DNA of 64,000 nt, from the NCBI RefSeq assembly GCF_000384135.1, contig NZ_KB913028.1, positions 1,701,351 to 1,765,350 on the forward strand, read 5' to 3'. Of the stretch, positions 55,168 to 63,688 are shown one piece after another (within the stretch, counting starts at the first letter, position 1; every line of letters starts with the position of its first letter). Source of the stretch: Succinispira mobilis DSM 6222 (GTDB lineage: Bacteria > Bacillota > Negativicutes > Acidaminococcales > Succinispiraceae). The translations under genes were made by a program, and so were the position numbers. The notes beneath the pieces were generated by a model. The model was given only the letters and a program-made list of their open reading frames with translations, had not been told where the DNA came from and did not search any database.

Positions 55168-55551
55168 ATGAATAAAACAGACTTGCCAGAAGTGCCTCAT
55201 GACCACGGAACCAATATCCAAACCTTATTGAAAACAGTTCCTTCTGCAGATGACTTTAAACAGGCAGCAACTGTCTTTCAACAGCTTTCCGATCCTACTA
55301 GATTGAAAATTCTTTGGTTACTCTGTCATACCGAGGAATGCGTTTATAATATTGCTAATGCGATAGATATGAGTCCTCCAGCTGTATCTCATCATTTACG
55401 TTCTCTGAAACAGTCTAACCTTATTACCAATAGGCGAATTGGTAAAGAAATGCATTATACGCTACAAGATTGTACACAAGCAAATTTAATTCATCAAGTT
55501 ATTGACGCTATTTTCAATTTGAACTGTCCTCGCAAACAAACTCATAATTAA
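55168..55551 (+). CDS. ArsR/SmtB-family metal-responsive repressor
   Basis: A 127-residue protein with a winged HTH: LSDPTRLKILWLLCHTEECVYNIANAIDMSPPAVSHHLRSLK in pieces, then RRIGKEMHYTLQD in the wing. The N-terminal His (PHDHG), the CHTEECVYN motif near alpha-3 (ELCVCD-like position) and the terminal NCPRKQTH offer metal ligands. It lies tail-to-tail with the P1B-ATPase operon, whose promoter has an ArsR-type palindrome. It is the probable repressor of that operon. AAGGAGAG precedes the ATG. Confidence 0.88.
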   Translation: MNKTDLPEVPHDHGTNIQTLLKTVPSADDFKQAATVFQQLSDPTRLKILWLLCHTEECVYNIANAIDMSPPAVSHHLRSLKQSNLITNRRIGKEMHYTLQDCTQANLIHQVIDAIFNLNCPRKQTHN

Positions 55552-55557
55552 AAAGCT

Positions 55558-55605
55558 AAAAAACGCTGACCTATGAACTTATATTTCACGGGTCAGCGTT
55601 TTTTT
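55558..55605. terminator. Bidirectional terminator
   Basis: AAAAAACGCTGACC (55558-55571) pairs with GGTCAGCGTTTTTTT across a 19-base loop, between the convergent arsR and metal-ATPase genes. Confidence 0.88.
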
Positions 55606-57451
55606 ATTTTTTAATTAAGAGGCGCATCGAATTTAAAATTGCCAAAACTGAAACGCCAACATCAGCAAAGATTGCCAACCAAATACTAGCCAAACCAAAG
55701 AACCCTAGGAGCAGTACTGTAAATTTAACAGCTAAAACAAAAAATATATTACTTCTCACTACTTGCATAGTCTGCTTCGCCAATTCAATTGCCATTACTA
55801 TCTTGTAAAGACTATCATCCATAATTACAACGTCAGCTGCTTGAATGGCAGCATCCGTCCCCATGGCTCCCATTGCAATACCAATGTCTGCTCTTGCCAA
55901 AACAGGAGCATCATTAACTCCATCCCCTACAAACATAACTTTGCCTGTTGTCTGACGTTTTAATAAAGTTTCTAGGTTTTCCAACTTATGTTGCGGCAGT
56001 AATTTACTGTAAATATTCGTAATACCAAGTCTTTCGCCCACAATTTTAGCAGCTTTTTCAGTGTCACCTGTAAAAATATTAATATCTATAGACATTTTTT
56101 TCAATAAATCCACTGTTTTTTGCGCATCATTTTTTATTTTATCTGTTATGTAAATGCGCCCAGCATAAACCCCACCAATTGCTACATATAATTCGGTGAT
56201 ATCATTATTATTCCTGGCATCAGTAAAGTCCGGAATAACTATTGACTGTTGTTCTAATAACAACTCATTTCCTAAAATGACTTTTTTATCATCTACTTCG
56301 GCTATAATTCCAAGCCCTGGCAAATCTTCTAAGTTTTTCACACGTTTATTATCTAATTTTTGCCCATATGCTTCTTGAATACTTTTAGCAATTGGATGAT
56401 TGGAATACATTTCGGCATGTGCAACCAATTCCAGAAGTAATTGTTGAGAATAACCTACACTACTTACTGATACAACAGAAAACTTTCCTTCTGTCAAAGT
56501 TCCAGTTTTATCAAAAACTATATTTTTAACTTTAGCCAAGGCTTCAATATAATTACTTCCTTTTACTAAAATACCCAACTTAGATGCTGCTCCAATTCCA
56601 CCAAAAAAACTTAATGGAATAGATAATACTAATGCACAGGGGCAAGAAATAACTAAAAAGGTTAGTGCTCTATACAACCAGTCTTGAAATAAAGCCTCTT
56701 TAAAAAGAAGTGGCGGTAAAACAGCTAAAAAGAAAGCAACACTTACGACTATTGGCGTGTAATATTTGGCAAACCTACTAATAAATTTTTCCGTTTCCGC
56801 CTTATTATTACTGGCATTTTCGACTAATTCTAGAATTCTAGCCACCGTAGAATCTTGATATTCTTTGCTTACTTCAACTTCTAAAACTCCTTGCATGTTA
56901 ATACAGCCACTTAGAACTTCTGAACCTATCTCTACGGCTAAAGGTAAACTTTCTCCTGTCAAAGCCGCTGTGTTTAAATAAGATACCCCTCTTATAACTT
57001 TGCCGTCAATAGGGATTTTTTCGCCAGGTTTCACAGTAATAACTTCGCCTATGGACAATTCTTCTGGGGCAACTCTTTTTAGCCCATCCCTAGTATTAAG
57101 ATTTGCATAATCTGCCTGTAAATCTAGTAATTCTGTTATTGCCTTTCTAGAATTATCTACAGCTCTTCCTTGAAAATATTCGCCAATTTGATAAAACAAC
57201 ATTACCCCAACTGCTTCAGCATACTCTCCTAAATAAACCGCGCCCATTGTTGCTAATGACATTAAAAAACTCTCATCAAATACTTTTCCGCGCACAACAT
57301 TTTTAACTGCCGCCCAAACTATTTCCAACCCTACTATTAAAAATGCAGAAATTAATAAGTAATCCCTATATTCTTGCAATATCGGTAATATCATTGCGGC
57401 AATAAAAATTAAAGTAGCTAATAATATCTTTGTTAATTGTTTTTTTTGCAT
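55604..57451 (-). CDS. Heavy-metal P1B-type ATPase (Zn/Cd/Pb type)
   Basis: A 615-residue pump with about eight membrane helices. TM6 has the CPC metal site (SCPCALVLSIPLSFFG), the phosphorylation site is FDKTGTLTEG, the actuator loop is ALTGESLPL, the nucleotide-domain motif is SNHPIAKS (HP locus), and the hinge is FVGDGVNDAPVLA. The last helix ADVGVSVLAILNSMRLL has the Asp typical of Zn/Cd exporters. It has no N-terminal HMA domain of its own; a separate 72-residue HMA protein is encoded just upstream. Exports divalent metal. Confidence 0.94.
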   Translation of the reverse strand: MQKKQLTKILLATLIFIAAMILPILQEYRDYLLISAFLIVGLEIVWAAVKNVVRGKVFDESFLMSLATMGAVYLGEYAEAVGVMLFYQIGEYFQGRAVDNSRKAITELLDLQADYANLNTRDGLKRVAPEELSIGEVITVKPGEKIPIDGKVIRGVSYLNTAALTGESLPLAVEIGSEVLSGCINMQGVLEVEVSKEYQDSTVARILELVENASNNKAETEKFISRFAKYYTPIVVSVAFFLAVLPPLLFKEALFQDWLYRALTFLVISCPCALVLSIPLSFFGGIGAASKLGILVKGSNYIEALAKVKNIVFDKTGTLTEGKFSVVSVSSVGYSQQLLLELVAHAEMYSNHPIAKSIQEAYGQKLDNKRVKNLEDLPGLGIIAEVDDKKVILGNELLLEQQSIVIPDFTDARNNNDITELYVAIGGVYAGRIYITDKIKNDAQKTVDLLKKMSIDINIFTGDTEKAAKIVGERLGITNIYSKLLPQHKLENLETLLKRQTTGKVMFVGDGVNDAPVLARADIGIAMGAMGTDAAIQAADVVIMDDSLYKIVMAIELAKQTMQVVRSNIFFVLAVKFTVLLLGFFGLASIWLAIFADVGVSVLAILNSMRLLIKK

Positions 57452-57455
57452 ATAT

Positions 57456-57674
57456 CTATCCTTTTATAAGTACTTTTGGTTCAATTTTTTTAGCTTGAAC
57501 TTTTATATTTTCTAAGACGGTGGAAAAATTTTCCGAATCAGCTTCTAAAACAAGTTTTTGCATTAAAAAATTAATTTTAAGTTCTATAACCCCTTCAATT
57601 TTTTTCAAACTATTTTGTAGTTTTTCAGCACAATTAGCACAATCAATATTTTCAATACGATAACTTTTTTTCAT
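57456..57674 (-). CDS. Stand-alone HMA-domain metal-binding protein
   Basis: A 72-residue HMA (ferredoxin-like) domain with the metal loop IDCANCAEKLQNSLKK. It sits 4 bp upstream of the P1B-ATPase, which lacks an HMA domain. It may deliver metal to the pump in trans or represent the pump's N-terminal domain encoded separately. CACTCC on the plus strand gives a GGAGTG ribosome site. A palindromic operator lies just upstream. Confidence 0.9.
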   Translation of the reverse strand: MKKSYRIENIDCANCAEKLQNSLKKIEGVIELKINFLMQKLVLEADSENFSTVLENIKVQAKKIEPKVLIKG

Positions 57675-57697
57675 TTTTGTTCACTCCTTATAATTTA

Positions 57698-57715
57698 ATT
57701 AAACAATTGTTTAAT
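57698..57715. promoter_or_regulatory. ArsR-type operator palindrome
   Basis: A perfect 18-bp palindrome ATTAAACAATTGTTTAAT lies 24 bp upstream of the HMA gene. A second partial copy (GTTTAATTAAAT) follows to its right. Position and AT-rich dyad form suit a metal-sensing ArsR/SmtB repressor. Confidence 0.65.
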
Positions 57716-57759
57716 CGTTTAATTAAATTATATAAAACTTTAACTACCCTGTCAACAAA

Positions 57760-57812
57760 AAATATGCGTAAACTTTAAAGCGCTCTGGCTGTAAAGTTAT
57801 ACGCATATTTTT
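57760..57812 (-). terminator. Terminator of the FabK-like gene
   Basis: AAATATGCGTA and TACGCATATTT arms plus inner ACTTTA/TAAAGT pairing form a long hairpin 10 bp after the fabK-like stop. A residues on its left are the minus-strand U-tract. Confidence 0.8.
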
Positions 57813-57820
57813 ATCTAATT

Positions 57821-58762
57821 TTAAAGTTCTATATTGCAGGCATTAGCCAATGTAGCTCGTGCTTCTTTTATAATAGTAGCAACTACGTCCTGGCAAGGTT
57901 TTATATCATTTAAGACATTCAAGCTTTGCCCTACTTGAACCAAGCCTTGTTCAACATCACCCTCAATAGCAGCTTTTTTATTAGTTCCCGTAGCCATAGT
58001 GTTCAACTCATCTTGCGGTGCTCCTGCTCTTTCGCGGGCTAAAAACATTTCTGTAAAACTGTTTTTTAATCCTCGCACACCGTGGCCTCTTGAATACCCA
58101 GTTACCGCTGAATCAGTGTCTGTAGCTGCGATTATTTTTTGTTTAGCATTTTCATGCATATTGCACTCAGTAGTTAAAATAAATCTTGATCCCATTTGTA
58201 CACCAGCAGCACCCATTAATAACGCCGCAGCCATAGCTCTGCCATCTGAAATTCCCCCAGCAACAACAACTGGAATTTTAACCTGTGGAATCACGTTGCT
58301 CATCAAAGCCATTGTAGTTTGTGTACCAATGTGACCTCCAGCCTCCATCCCTTCAATAACAATAGCATCAGCACCACTATCTTGAACGCGCTTAGCTAAT
58401 TTTACACTTGGTACTACCGGAATAACTTTTACTCCATTTGCATGGAATTTCTCAAAAAACGGCACTGGATTTCCTGCGCCTAATGTAACAAAAGCTATTT
58501 TTTCCTGACAAACAATTTCTACTATCTCATCTACGTTCGGAGCCATCAGCATAACATTAACCCCAAAAGGTTTCTCCGTCAAAGCTTTAGTTTTCGCAAT
58601 TTCTGCTTTTAACCATTCACCAGTTCTACCACCTGCCCCAATAATACCAGCCGCACCAGCATTAGAAACTGCGGCTGCCAATAAAGCCTCTGATGCCCAG
58701 GCCATTCCGCCCTGAATAATCGGATATTCTATGCCCAAAAGTTCTGTTAAACGTGTTTTCAT
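57821..58762 (-). CDS. fabK: Enoyl-ACP reductase FabK-like / nitronate monooxygenase family
   Basis: A 313-residue TIM-barrel flavoprotein. It begins MKTRLTELLGIEYPIIQGGMAW and has the AGAAGIIGAGGR loop, FGVNVMLMAP, IVIEGMEAGGHIG and VVAGGISDGRAMAAALLMGAAGV, the FMN phosphate site. GTRF-like MGSRFILTTEC also fits FabK. FabK reduces enoyl-ACP in fatty-acid synthesis; nitronate monooxygenase is the paralogous alternative. ATG 58762 with AAAGGAG is chosen over the 21-residue longer ATG. No other fab gene is adjacent, so the role is family-based. Confidence 0.85.
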   Translation of the reverse strand: MKTRLTELLGIEYPIIQGGMAWASEALLAAAVSNAGAAGIIGAGGRTGEWLKAEIAKTKALTEKPFGVNVMLMAPNVDEIVEIVCQEKIAFVTLGAGNPVPFFEKFHANGVKVIPVVPSVKLAKRVQDSGADAIVIEGMEAGGHIGTQTTMALMSNVIPQVKIPVVVAGGISDGRAMAAALLMGAAGVQMGSRFILTTECNMHENAKQKIIAATDTDSAVTGYSRGHGVRGLKNSFTEMFLARERAGAPQDELNTMATGTNKKAAIEGDVEQGLVQVGQSLNVLNDIKPCQDVVATIIKEARATLANACNIEL

Positions 58763-59015
58763 ATATATCAACTCCTTTTCAATTCTACAAAGTATACATA
58801 ATACACTTAGTCCAATCGATTTCATTATAATTAAATTATTTCTTTAAGTCAATATATTTACACTTACTATAATCTAACCGCCGTATTTTTTTGTTGTAAT
58901 TTCGTATGTTTTTATGTTAAAATTCATACTAAGAGTATACATTATTAATTTTTCAAACTTTTTTTTTAAGAATATTGTATGTATCTGTTTATATTAAAGA
59001 AAGAAGGTATTAATT

Positions 59016-60695
59016 TTGAGAAGTGATGAAGTTAAATTAGGCCCCGGAAGAGCACCCCATCGTTCTTTATTCTACGCAATGGGCTATTCAAAGGATGATC
59101 TTAGTAAACCATTAATCGGTGTAGTAAATGCGCAAAATGAGATTATCCCTGGACATGTGCATTTAAATGATATTGCTCAAGCTGTAAAACACGGAATTTT
59201 AGCTAATGGTGGTACTCCTATTGAATTTCCGGCAATTGGAATCTGCGACGGGATTGCAATGGGCCATTCTGGTATGAAATATCCTCTAGCTAGCCGCGAA
59301 CTAATTGCAGATAGTATCGAAGCGGTTACAAATGGTCATAAGTTTGACGCCTTAGTCCTTATCCCTAACTGCGATAAAATAGTTCCTGGTATGCTAATGG
59401 CCGCAGCACGTTTAAATATTCCCGCTATCGTAGTTAGCGGCGGGCCCATGTTAGCAGGTAAATTCCAAGGCAACGATGTTAGCTTAAGTACAGTATTTGA
59501 AGGCGCTGGTAAATTCGCCAACAATCAAATGTCTGCTAGTGAATTAGAAGAACTAGAACAATCAGCCTGTCCTGGTTGTGGTTCTTGTTCTGGCATGTTT
59601 ACCGCCAATACAATGAATTGTTTAACTGAAGCACTAGGTATGGGTTTACCTGGTAATGGAACTATTCCTGCCGCATATCAAGGTGCGCGACTCAATCTTG
59701 CTAAACAAGCTGGTAAACAAATTATGTATTTGGTTAACAACAATATCTGTACTCGTGATATTCTTACTCAAGCCGCTTTTGAAAATGCAATAACTGTTGA
59801 TATGGCTATTGGTGGTTCTTCCAATACCGTATTACACCTACCAGCTATTGCTCACGAAGCCGGTATTGAATTGCCCTTAGAACTTTTTAATAAGATAAGT
59901 GCTCGCACACCTTATCTTACAAAACTCAGTCCTGCGCCTAAAGCTTTCCACATTCAAGATTTAAATGAAGCCGGCGGAATTTATGCTGTAATGACAGAGT
60001 TAAATAAAAAACAGTTGCTAAATTTAACAGCTAAAACTGTAACAGGCTACACCATTGGTGAGTTGTTGCCTAATTACGAAATTCGCCGTCCCGATGTTAT
60101 TAAAACTATCGATAAACCTCATAGTTTAACTGGCGGGATAGCTATTTTATCAGGCAATTTAGCCCCAGATTGCGCTGTAGTTAAAGAAAGTGCTGTAGCA
60201 CCAGAAATGCTAATTCACAAAGGACCTGCTAAAGTATATGATTCGGAGGAAGAAGCAATAGAAGCCATTTTAGGTAATAAAATCGTAAAAGGTGATGTCG
60301 TAGTTATTCGCTACGAAGGTCCAAAAGGCGGACCAGGGATGCGCGAAATGTTAAATCCTACATCTGTTCTAGCTGGCATGGGTCTTGATAAAGACGTTGC
60401 CTTGATAACTGATGGACGTTTCTCAGGTGCAACTCGTGGTGCTTGCATCGGTCATGTATCACCCGAAGCACGAGAAGGTGGCCCAATCGGCTTAATCAAA
60501 AACGGAGACACTATTTCCATTAATATCCCTGAGCGTAAATTGGAAGTATTACTTTCAGAGGCAGAACTAAGTCTGCGTAAACAAAACTGGCTAAAACCAC
60601 CAGCAAAAGTTAAAACTGGCTATTTGGCAAGATATGCTAGTTTGGTAACTTCAGCCAATACTGGCGCAGTAATGAAAACTCCCGACAACGATTAA
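59016..60695 (+). CDS. ilvD: Dihydroxy-acid dehydratase
   Basis: A 559-residue IlvD that makes 2-oxoisovalerate and 2-oxo-3-methylvalerate in valine/isoleucine synthesis. Fe-S cysteines lie in [12 protein letters not shown] and the [17 protein letters not shown] cluster. [15 protein letters not shown], the GGPGMREML loop and [11 protein letters not shown] near the C-terminus are diagnostic. The start is TTG after AGAAGG; the protein begins [17 protein letters not shown], the expected family start. It is a single gene here, followed by two hairpins. Confidence 0.97.
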   Translation: MRSDEVKLGPGRAPHRSLFYAMGYSKDDLSKPLIGVVNAQNEIIPGHVHLNDIAQAVKHGILANGGTPIEFPAIGICDGIAMGHSGMKYPLASRELIADSIEAVTNGHKFDALVLIPNCDKIVPGMLMAAARLNIPAIVVSGGPMLAGKFQGNDVSLSTVFEGAGKFANNQMSASELEELEQSACPGCGSCSGMFTANTMNCLTEALGMGLPGNGTIPAAYQGARLNLAKQAGKQIMYLVNNNICTRDILTQAAFENAITVDMAIGGSSNTVLHLPAIAHEAGIELPLELFNKISARTPYLTKLSPAPKAFHIQDLNEAGGIYAVMTELNKKQLLNLTAKTVTGYTIGELLPNYEIRRPDVIKTIDKPHSLTGGIAILSGNLAPDCAVVKESAVAPEMLIHKGPAKVYDSEEEAIEAILGNKIVKGDVVVIRYEGPKGGPGMREMLNPTSVLAGMGLDKDVALITDGRFSGATRGACIGHVSPEAREGGPIGLIKNGDTISINIPERKLEVLLSEAELSLRKQNWLKPPAKVKTGYLARYASLVTSANTGAVMKTPDND

Positions 60696-60704
60696 CTTTT
60701 CTGT

Positions 60705-60757
60705 AAATGACACTACTTGTTTGATTTATTTTATCGGTTAAACAGTAGTGTCATTTT
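60705..60757 (+). terminator. ilvD terminator
   Basis: AAATGACACTACT (60705-60717) pairs with AGTAGTGTCATTT (60744-60756), with further GTTT/AAAC pairing inside; the last arm ends in TTTT. Confidence 0.8.
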
Positions 60758-60767
60758 AGTTTAAAAC

Positions 60768-60796
60768 AAAAACTATACTTCAGTATAGTTTTTTTC
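60768..60796 (+). terminator. Second hairpin after ilvD
   Basis: AAACTATACT and AGTATAGTTT arms with a 2-base loop are followed by a T-rich tract (to 60796). It shields the following leader-peptide unit from ilvD transcription. Confidence 0.82.
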
Positions 60797-60851
60797 TATT
60801 TAAAGATCGTGTACAATACAATTGTAGCAAGCTACAAAAAGGAGGTAATTA

Positions 60852-60905
60852 ATGGAAGTGAATTTGTTGCTACTAAGTTGTTTGGCTAGTACTAAATTAG
60901 ATTGA
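60852..60905 (+). CDS. Leucine-rich leader peptide (17 residues)
   Basis: An ATG preceded by AAGGAGG at ideal spacing opens an 18-codon frame encoding MEVNLLLLSCLASTKLD. Four consecutive leucine codons (TTG TTG CTA CTA) follow Val-Asn, and two more leucines come later. Tandem codons for a regulating amino acid next to a strong ribosome site are the hallmark of transcription-attenuation leader peptides of leucine/branched-chain operons. The short distance after ilvD is suggestive, but the next gene is a MalT/LuxR-type regulator. Coding is inferred from pattern, not homology. Confidence 0.55.
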   Translation: MEVNLLLLSCLASTKLD

Positions 60906-61198
60906 AACGTTACTGACGTCTGCAACTCGTGTGTTGCCTAGCTAGGTTGAAAGCTTAAGTTATTTAGTTAACTATCAGGTATTAGCAAACAAACAGATGG
61001 AAAACAACAAGTCATTGGTAATTGGTATTCGGGTTTTCTTTTAGTTAAGTAAAGTCGACAGTCGATTATCGAATCAATTGATTACAATTTTTAGTATCCT
61101 AAATCCTAGTAACTCGGGGGTGAACTTGAGTAGTTGAGAAATTACCAAGGTAGACTATAGTTAACTATATTAAAGTATTAAGAATCGATTCCTTTTCC
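60906..61198 (+). other. Long untranslated region between leader peptide and regulator gene
   Basis: About 290 bases without a usable ORF. It contains short pairing options: GCAAC/GTTGC hairpin (60922-60937), the palindrome CCTAGCTAGG (60937-60946), and alternative pairing of leader codons GGCTAG (60884-60889) with CTAGCT (60939-60944). Such mutually exclusive pairings suit an attenuator, although the region is longer than usual. No T-box or known riboswitch core was recognised. Confidence 0.45.
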
Positions 61199-61305
61199 AA
61201 AACAGAAGAGGCAAGAAAGTAAAACATTATACGCATCTTTTCCTTAGGGTTTGATATAAAGCGTATGTGTAAGTTTACTTATACTTGTTCTCTTCTGTTT
61301 TATTA
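61199..61305 (+). terminator. Long hairpin terminator/attenuator before the LuxR-type gene
   Basis: AAAACAGAAGAG (61199-61210) pairs perfectly with CTCTTCTGTTTT (61290-61301). Inside, CAAG/CTTG, AAGTAAA/TTTACTT and ATACGC/GCGTAT blocks also pair, giving a stem of about 100 nt. TTTTATTATT follows. It ends 65 bp before the regulator start codon. Confidence 0.7.
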
Positions 61306-61369
61306 TTAGCAGGATTAAATACTTTCAGCTAGAATATTATAATAAGAGCATTGGGAAGAGGTGATAAAA

Positions 61370-63664
61370 ATGTCTACCAAAAACTCCGTTTCTTGTGCCT
61401 TTAATTATAAACTTCTCAATATTTTAGAACATGATTATTCTTTAAACAGTCTACAGTATTTAGAAATAATTTTGCCCAAAAACAGCTGTAATTTTTTATA
61501 TTATGACTGCCGTAGCGACAATTTGGATTCAATTTGGTATAAATTATTATTACAATTCAGACCTTTTGCCCCGCAAATTATAACCCGAATGCTTTCCCGC
61601 TACTTTCCCAGAGATATCTTAGAAATCACAAATACCATTAAATTTATTTTACAGCTAAATTGGCATAAAAGAACCTACATTATTCTTGACAACGCCCATT
61701 TACTCTTTCACAATAATTCAAATTTAATAGATTTTTTCTATTTTTTATTAAAAGAAAATTTGCCTAATTTACATATTTTACTAATTACTAATTCTAATCA
61801 CCCTATCCTAGATTTGAACAAGGTAAAAACGCATCCCAAAACTTCCTTGCTTAAACTTTTTTCTAGCCAATTTTCATTAAAAATCCCTTCTACTTCTTTA
61901 CTAAATAATCTAACTAAGCCAGAATATAATTTTTGCCTAGAAGTGTGCTCCTTAGATTCTTTTAGCTTCAAAGATGCATTATTTATAAGTTCTCTAGGCT
62001 CTCCAGACAAGTATATTAAACGATTATTACTGTTAAATATTCTACTATATAATTCTTGCAATAATACCTATACTTTTTCTAACAACATTTTAGATGAACT
62101 TCGTCAAAGATTTTCCCAGCTAGATTCTAAAACCCAAAAAAGTATTTATTTAAAGTTAGGTAAATGCAGTATCCAAAATGGAGATTATCACCTAGCAGCT
62201 AATTTTTATTATATTATTAAAGCAAAAGAAGAGCTGTTTACTTGTCTACACTTAGCTAGTCCAAAAGATTTTTTCAAGTTTAACCGCCAAAACTTAATTA
62301 TGTATTTTTCTTTTTTAACTTATTTTGCTTCGATAAAAGCACTGGCTCTTAACCTTGTTTATGCTCGTTATCTCCTCCAACAGCTCCAAATACAAGATTT
62401 CAAGGAACTAATTAAAAATATTGAACCACAAATAAAAAAACTTAAAAGGTTAAAAATTCGACGAAAACTTCTGAGCAAGTTGTTAAACCTAAAAATCATC
62501 GCAGATTTTCCCAATATAACCAACCAAAAAAAATCCTTATTTAAACTGCAATATCTACAACAGTATCAATTAGAAAAATGGGAAAATTGGTATTGGAGCA
62601 TCCCAGAGATGATAAGTTCTCTACTCAATCCACTCCACCTGTCTTTTGCCTTTCATCTCGATAATTTGAAAAACTGCTTTAATTATTATAATAACTTTAA
62701 CAGTAATTATTTTATTGGTATCGATTTACTTTTAGTAGCTGAGCAAAATTACTATCAGAATAACCTTTCTATGTCCCTTAGCAACTCTTATAAAGCCTTG
62801 ACCCTGGCTGACTCAAATTCTAATATTAGTTTAAAACTAATGATTTATTTTTTAATTAGTAAAATTACTATTGCTCAAGGTGATAACCAGCATTTTTCGC
62901 TAATTCAAGAAAAAATTTTAGCTTTAAGAAGCCTTCAGGTCAATTCAGCCCTAGAACACATTTTCGCCTTTATCGACCTTGGTTTAAACAATTTATTGAA
63001 AGGTAAAAACTCATTCATTGAAAACTGGCTAGAAGCCCCTCAGCTTTTAAATAGCAATATTTATCCAGTTTGTAAATCCTACTTTTTAACTCAATATTTA
63101 TTTTATCTTTTGCGAAAATCCGACTTTAAAACATTAATTAATACTTATCAAGAAAGTGAAAACTCTCTAACTAACAACACTTCTCCAATTCTAAATATCT
63201 ATAATTATTTATTTTTGGCAATTGCCTATAACCAACTTGCGGAATTCTCTAGATCTAATAATTTTTTCAGAAAATCATTGGACCTAGCTGTAAAAGCAGA
63301 AATAATCATGCCTTTCATCGAAAATTTTTCTTACTTAGAACATTTTTTGCAAAAAGTTAAGGCCGAAAAAATTTCAGATTTCGCTTATCAAAATTTTTTA
63401 GAAAAAGTAACACCAAGCTACAAGTCCAATGCCAATAAAATTTTTCTTTCTCAACCACCTCCTGATTTAACTATTCTTACCAGTCGTGAAAAAGAAATAG
63501 CTTTACTTACGGCCTCTGGTTTATCAAATAGCGATATCGCTAACCAACTTTTTATTGCTGAAATTACCGTCAAAAAGGCTTTGCAAAATATTTTTCGCAA
63601 ACTACAGGTGCAAAATCGTCTAAGTTTGGCATTATTGTTGAAAAAAACAAACCCTAACAGCTAA
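61370..63664 (+). CDS. MalT-like LuxR-family transcriptional regulator with degenerate ATPase
   Basis: A 764-residue protein built like MalT/STAND regulators. The N-terminal NTPase-like region is followed by winged-helix and TPR-like helices through about residue 680, and a C-terminal LuxR HTH (LTSREKEIALLTASGLSNSDIANQLFIAEITVKKAL in pieces, then LQVQNRLSLALLLK). A Walker B-like TYIILDNAHLLF is present near residue 107, and YYDCRSDNLDSIWYKLL matches the MalT segment after the P-loop. No G-x-x-x-x-G-K-T/S occurs in the first 60 residues. ATG 61370 follows GAGGTGAT. Targets and ligand unknown. Confidence 0.82.
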   Translation: MSTKNSVSCAFNYKLLNILEHDYSLNSLQYLEIILPKNSCNFLYYDCRSDNLDSIWYKLLLQFRPFAPQIITRMLSRYFPRDILEITNTIKFILQLNWHKRTYIILDNAHLLFHNNSNLIDFFYFLLKENLPNLHILLITNSNHPILDLNKVKTHPKTSLLKLFSSQFSLKIPSTSLLNNLTKPEYNFCLEVCSLDSFSFKDALFISSLGSPDKYIKRLLLLNILLYNSCNNTYTFSNNILDELRQRFSQLDSKTQKSIYLKLGKCSIQNGDYHLAANFYYIIKAKEELFTCLHLASPKDFFKFNRQNLIMYFSFLTYFASIKALALNLVYARYLLQQLQIQDFKELIKNIEPQIKKLKRLKIRRKLLSKLLNLKIIADFPNITNQKKSLFKLQYLQQYQLEKWENWYWSIPEMISSLLNPLHLSFAFHLDNLKNCFNYYNNFNSNYFIGIDLLLVAEQNYYQNNLSMSLSNSYKALTLADSNSNISLKLMIYFLISKITIAQGDNQHFSLIQEKILALRSLQVNSALEHIFAFIDLGLNNLLKGKNSFIENWLEAPQLLNSNIYPVCKSYFLTQYLFYLLRKSDFKTLINTYQESENSLTNNTSPILNIYNYLFLAIAYNQLAEFSRSNNFFRKSLDLAVKAEIIMPFIENFSYLEHFLQKVKAEKISDFAYQNFLEKVTPSYKSNANKIFLSQPPPDLTILTSREKEIALLTASGLSNSDIANQLFIAEITVKKALQNIFRKLQVQNRLSLALLLKKTNPNS

Positions 63665-63688
63665 TTAGTTGTTAGGGTTTGTTTTTTT
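63648..63688. terminator. Bidirectional terminator
   Basis: CAAACCCTAACA (63648-63659) pairs perfectly with TGTTAGGGTTTG (63670-63681), followed by seven T residues. A run of A residues precedes it. It lies between the convergent regulator and glyS genes and overlaps both ends. Confidence 0.92.

Noticed and set aside
58826-59015. T-box or riboswitch upstream of ilvD
   Set aside because: The 190-bp gap lacks the T-box AGGGTGGNACCGCG core, any specifier-loop-like hairpin and any terminator, so ordinary promoter sequence is more likely.
60800-61310. tmRNA, RNase P RNA, 6S RNA or group I/II intron
   Set aside because: I looked for the tmRNA acceptor ends and tag ending in ALAA, the RNase P GGAAAGTC-type core and the intron domain V signature. 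None was present.
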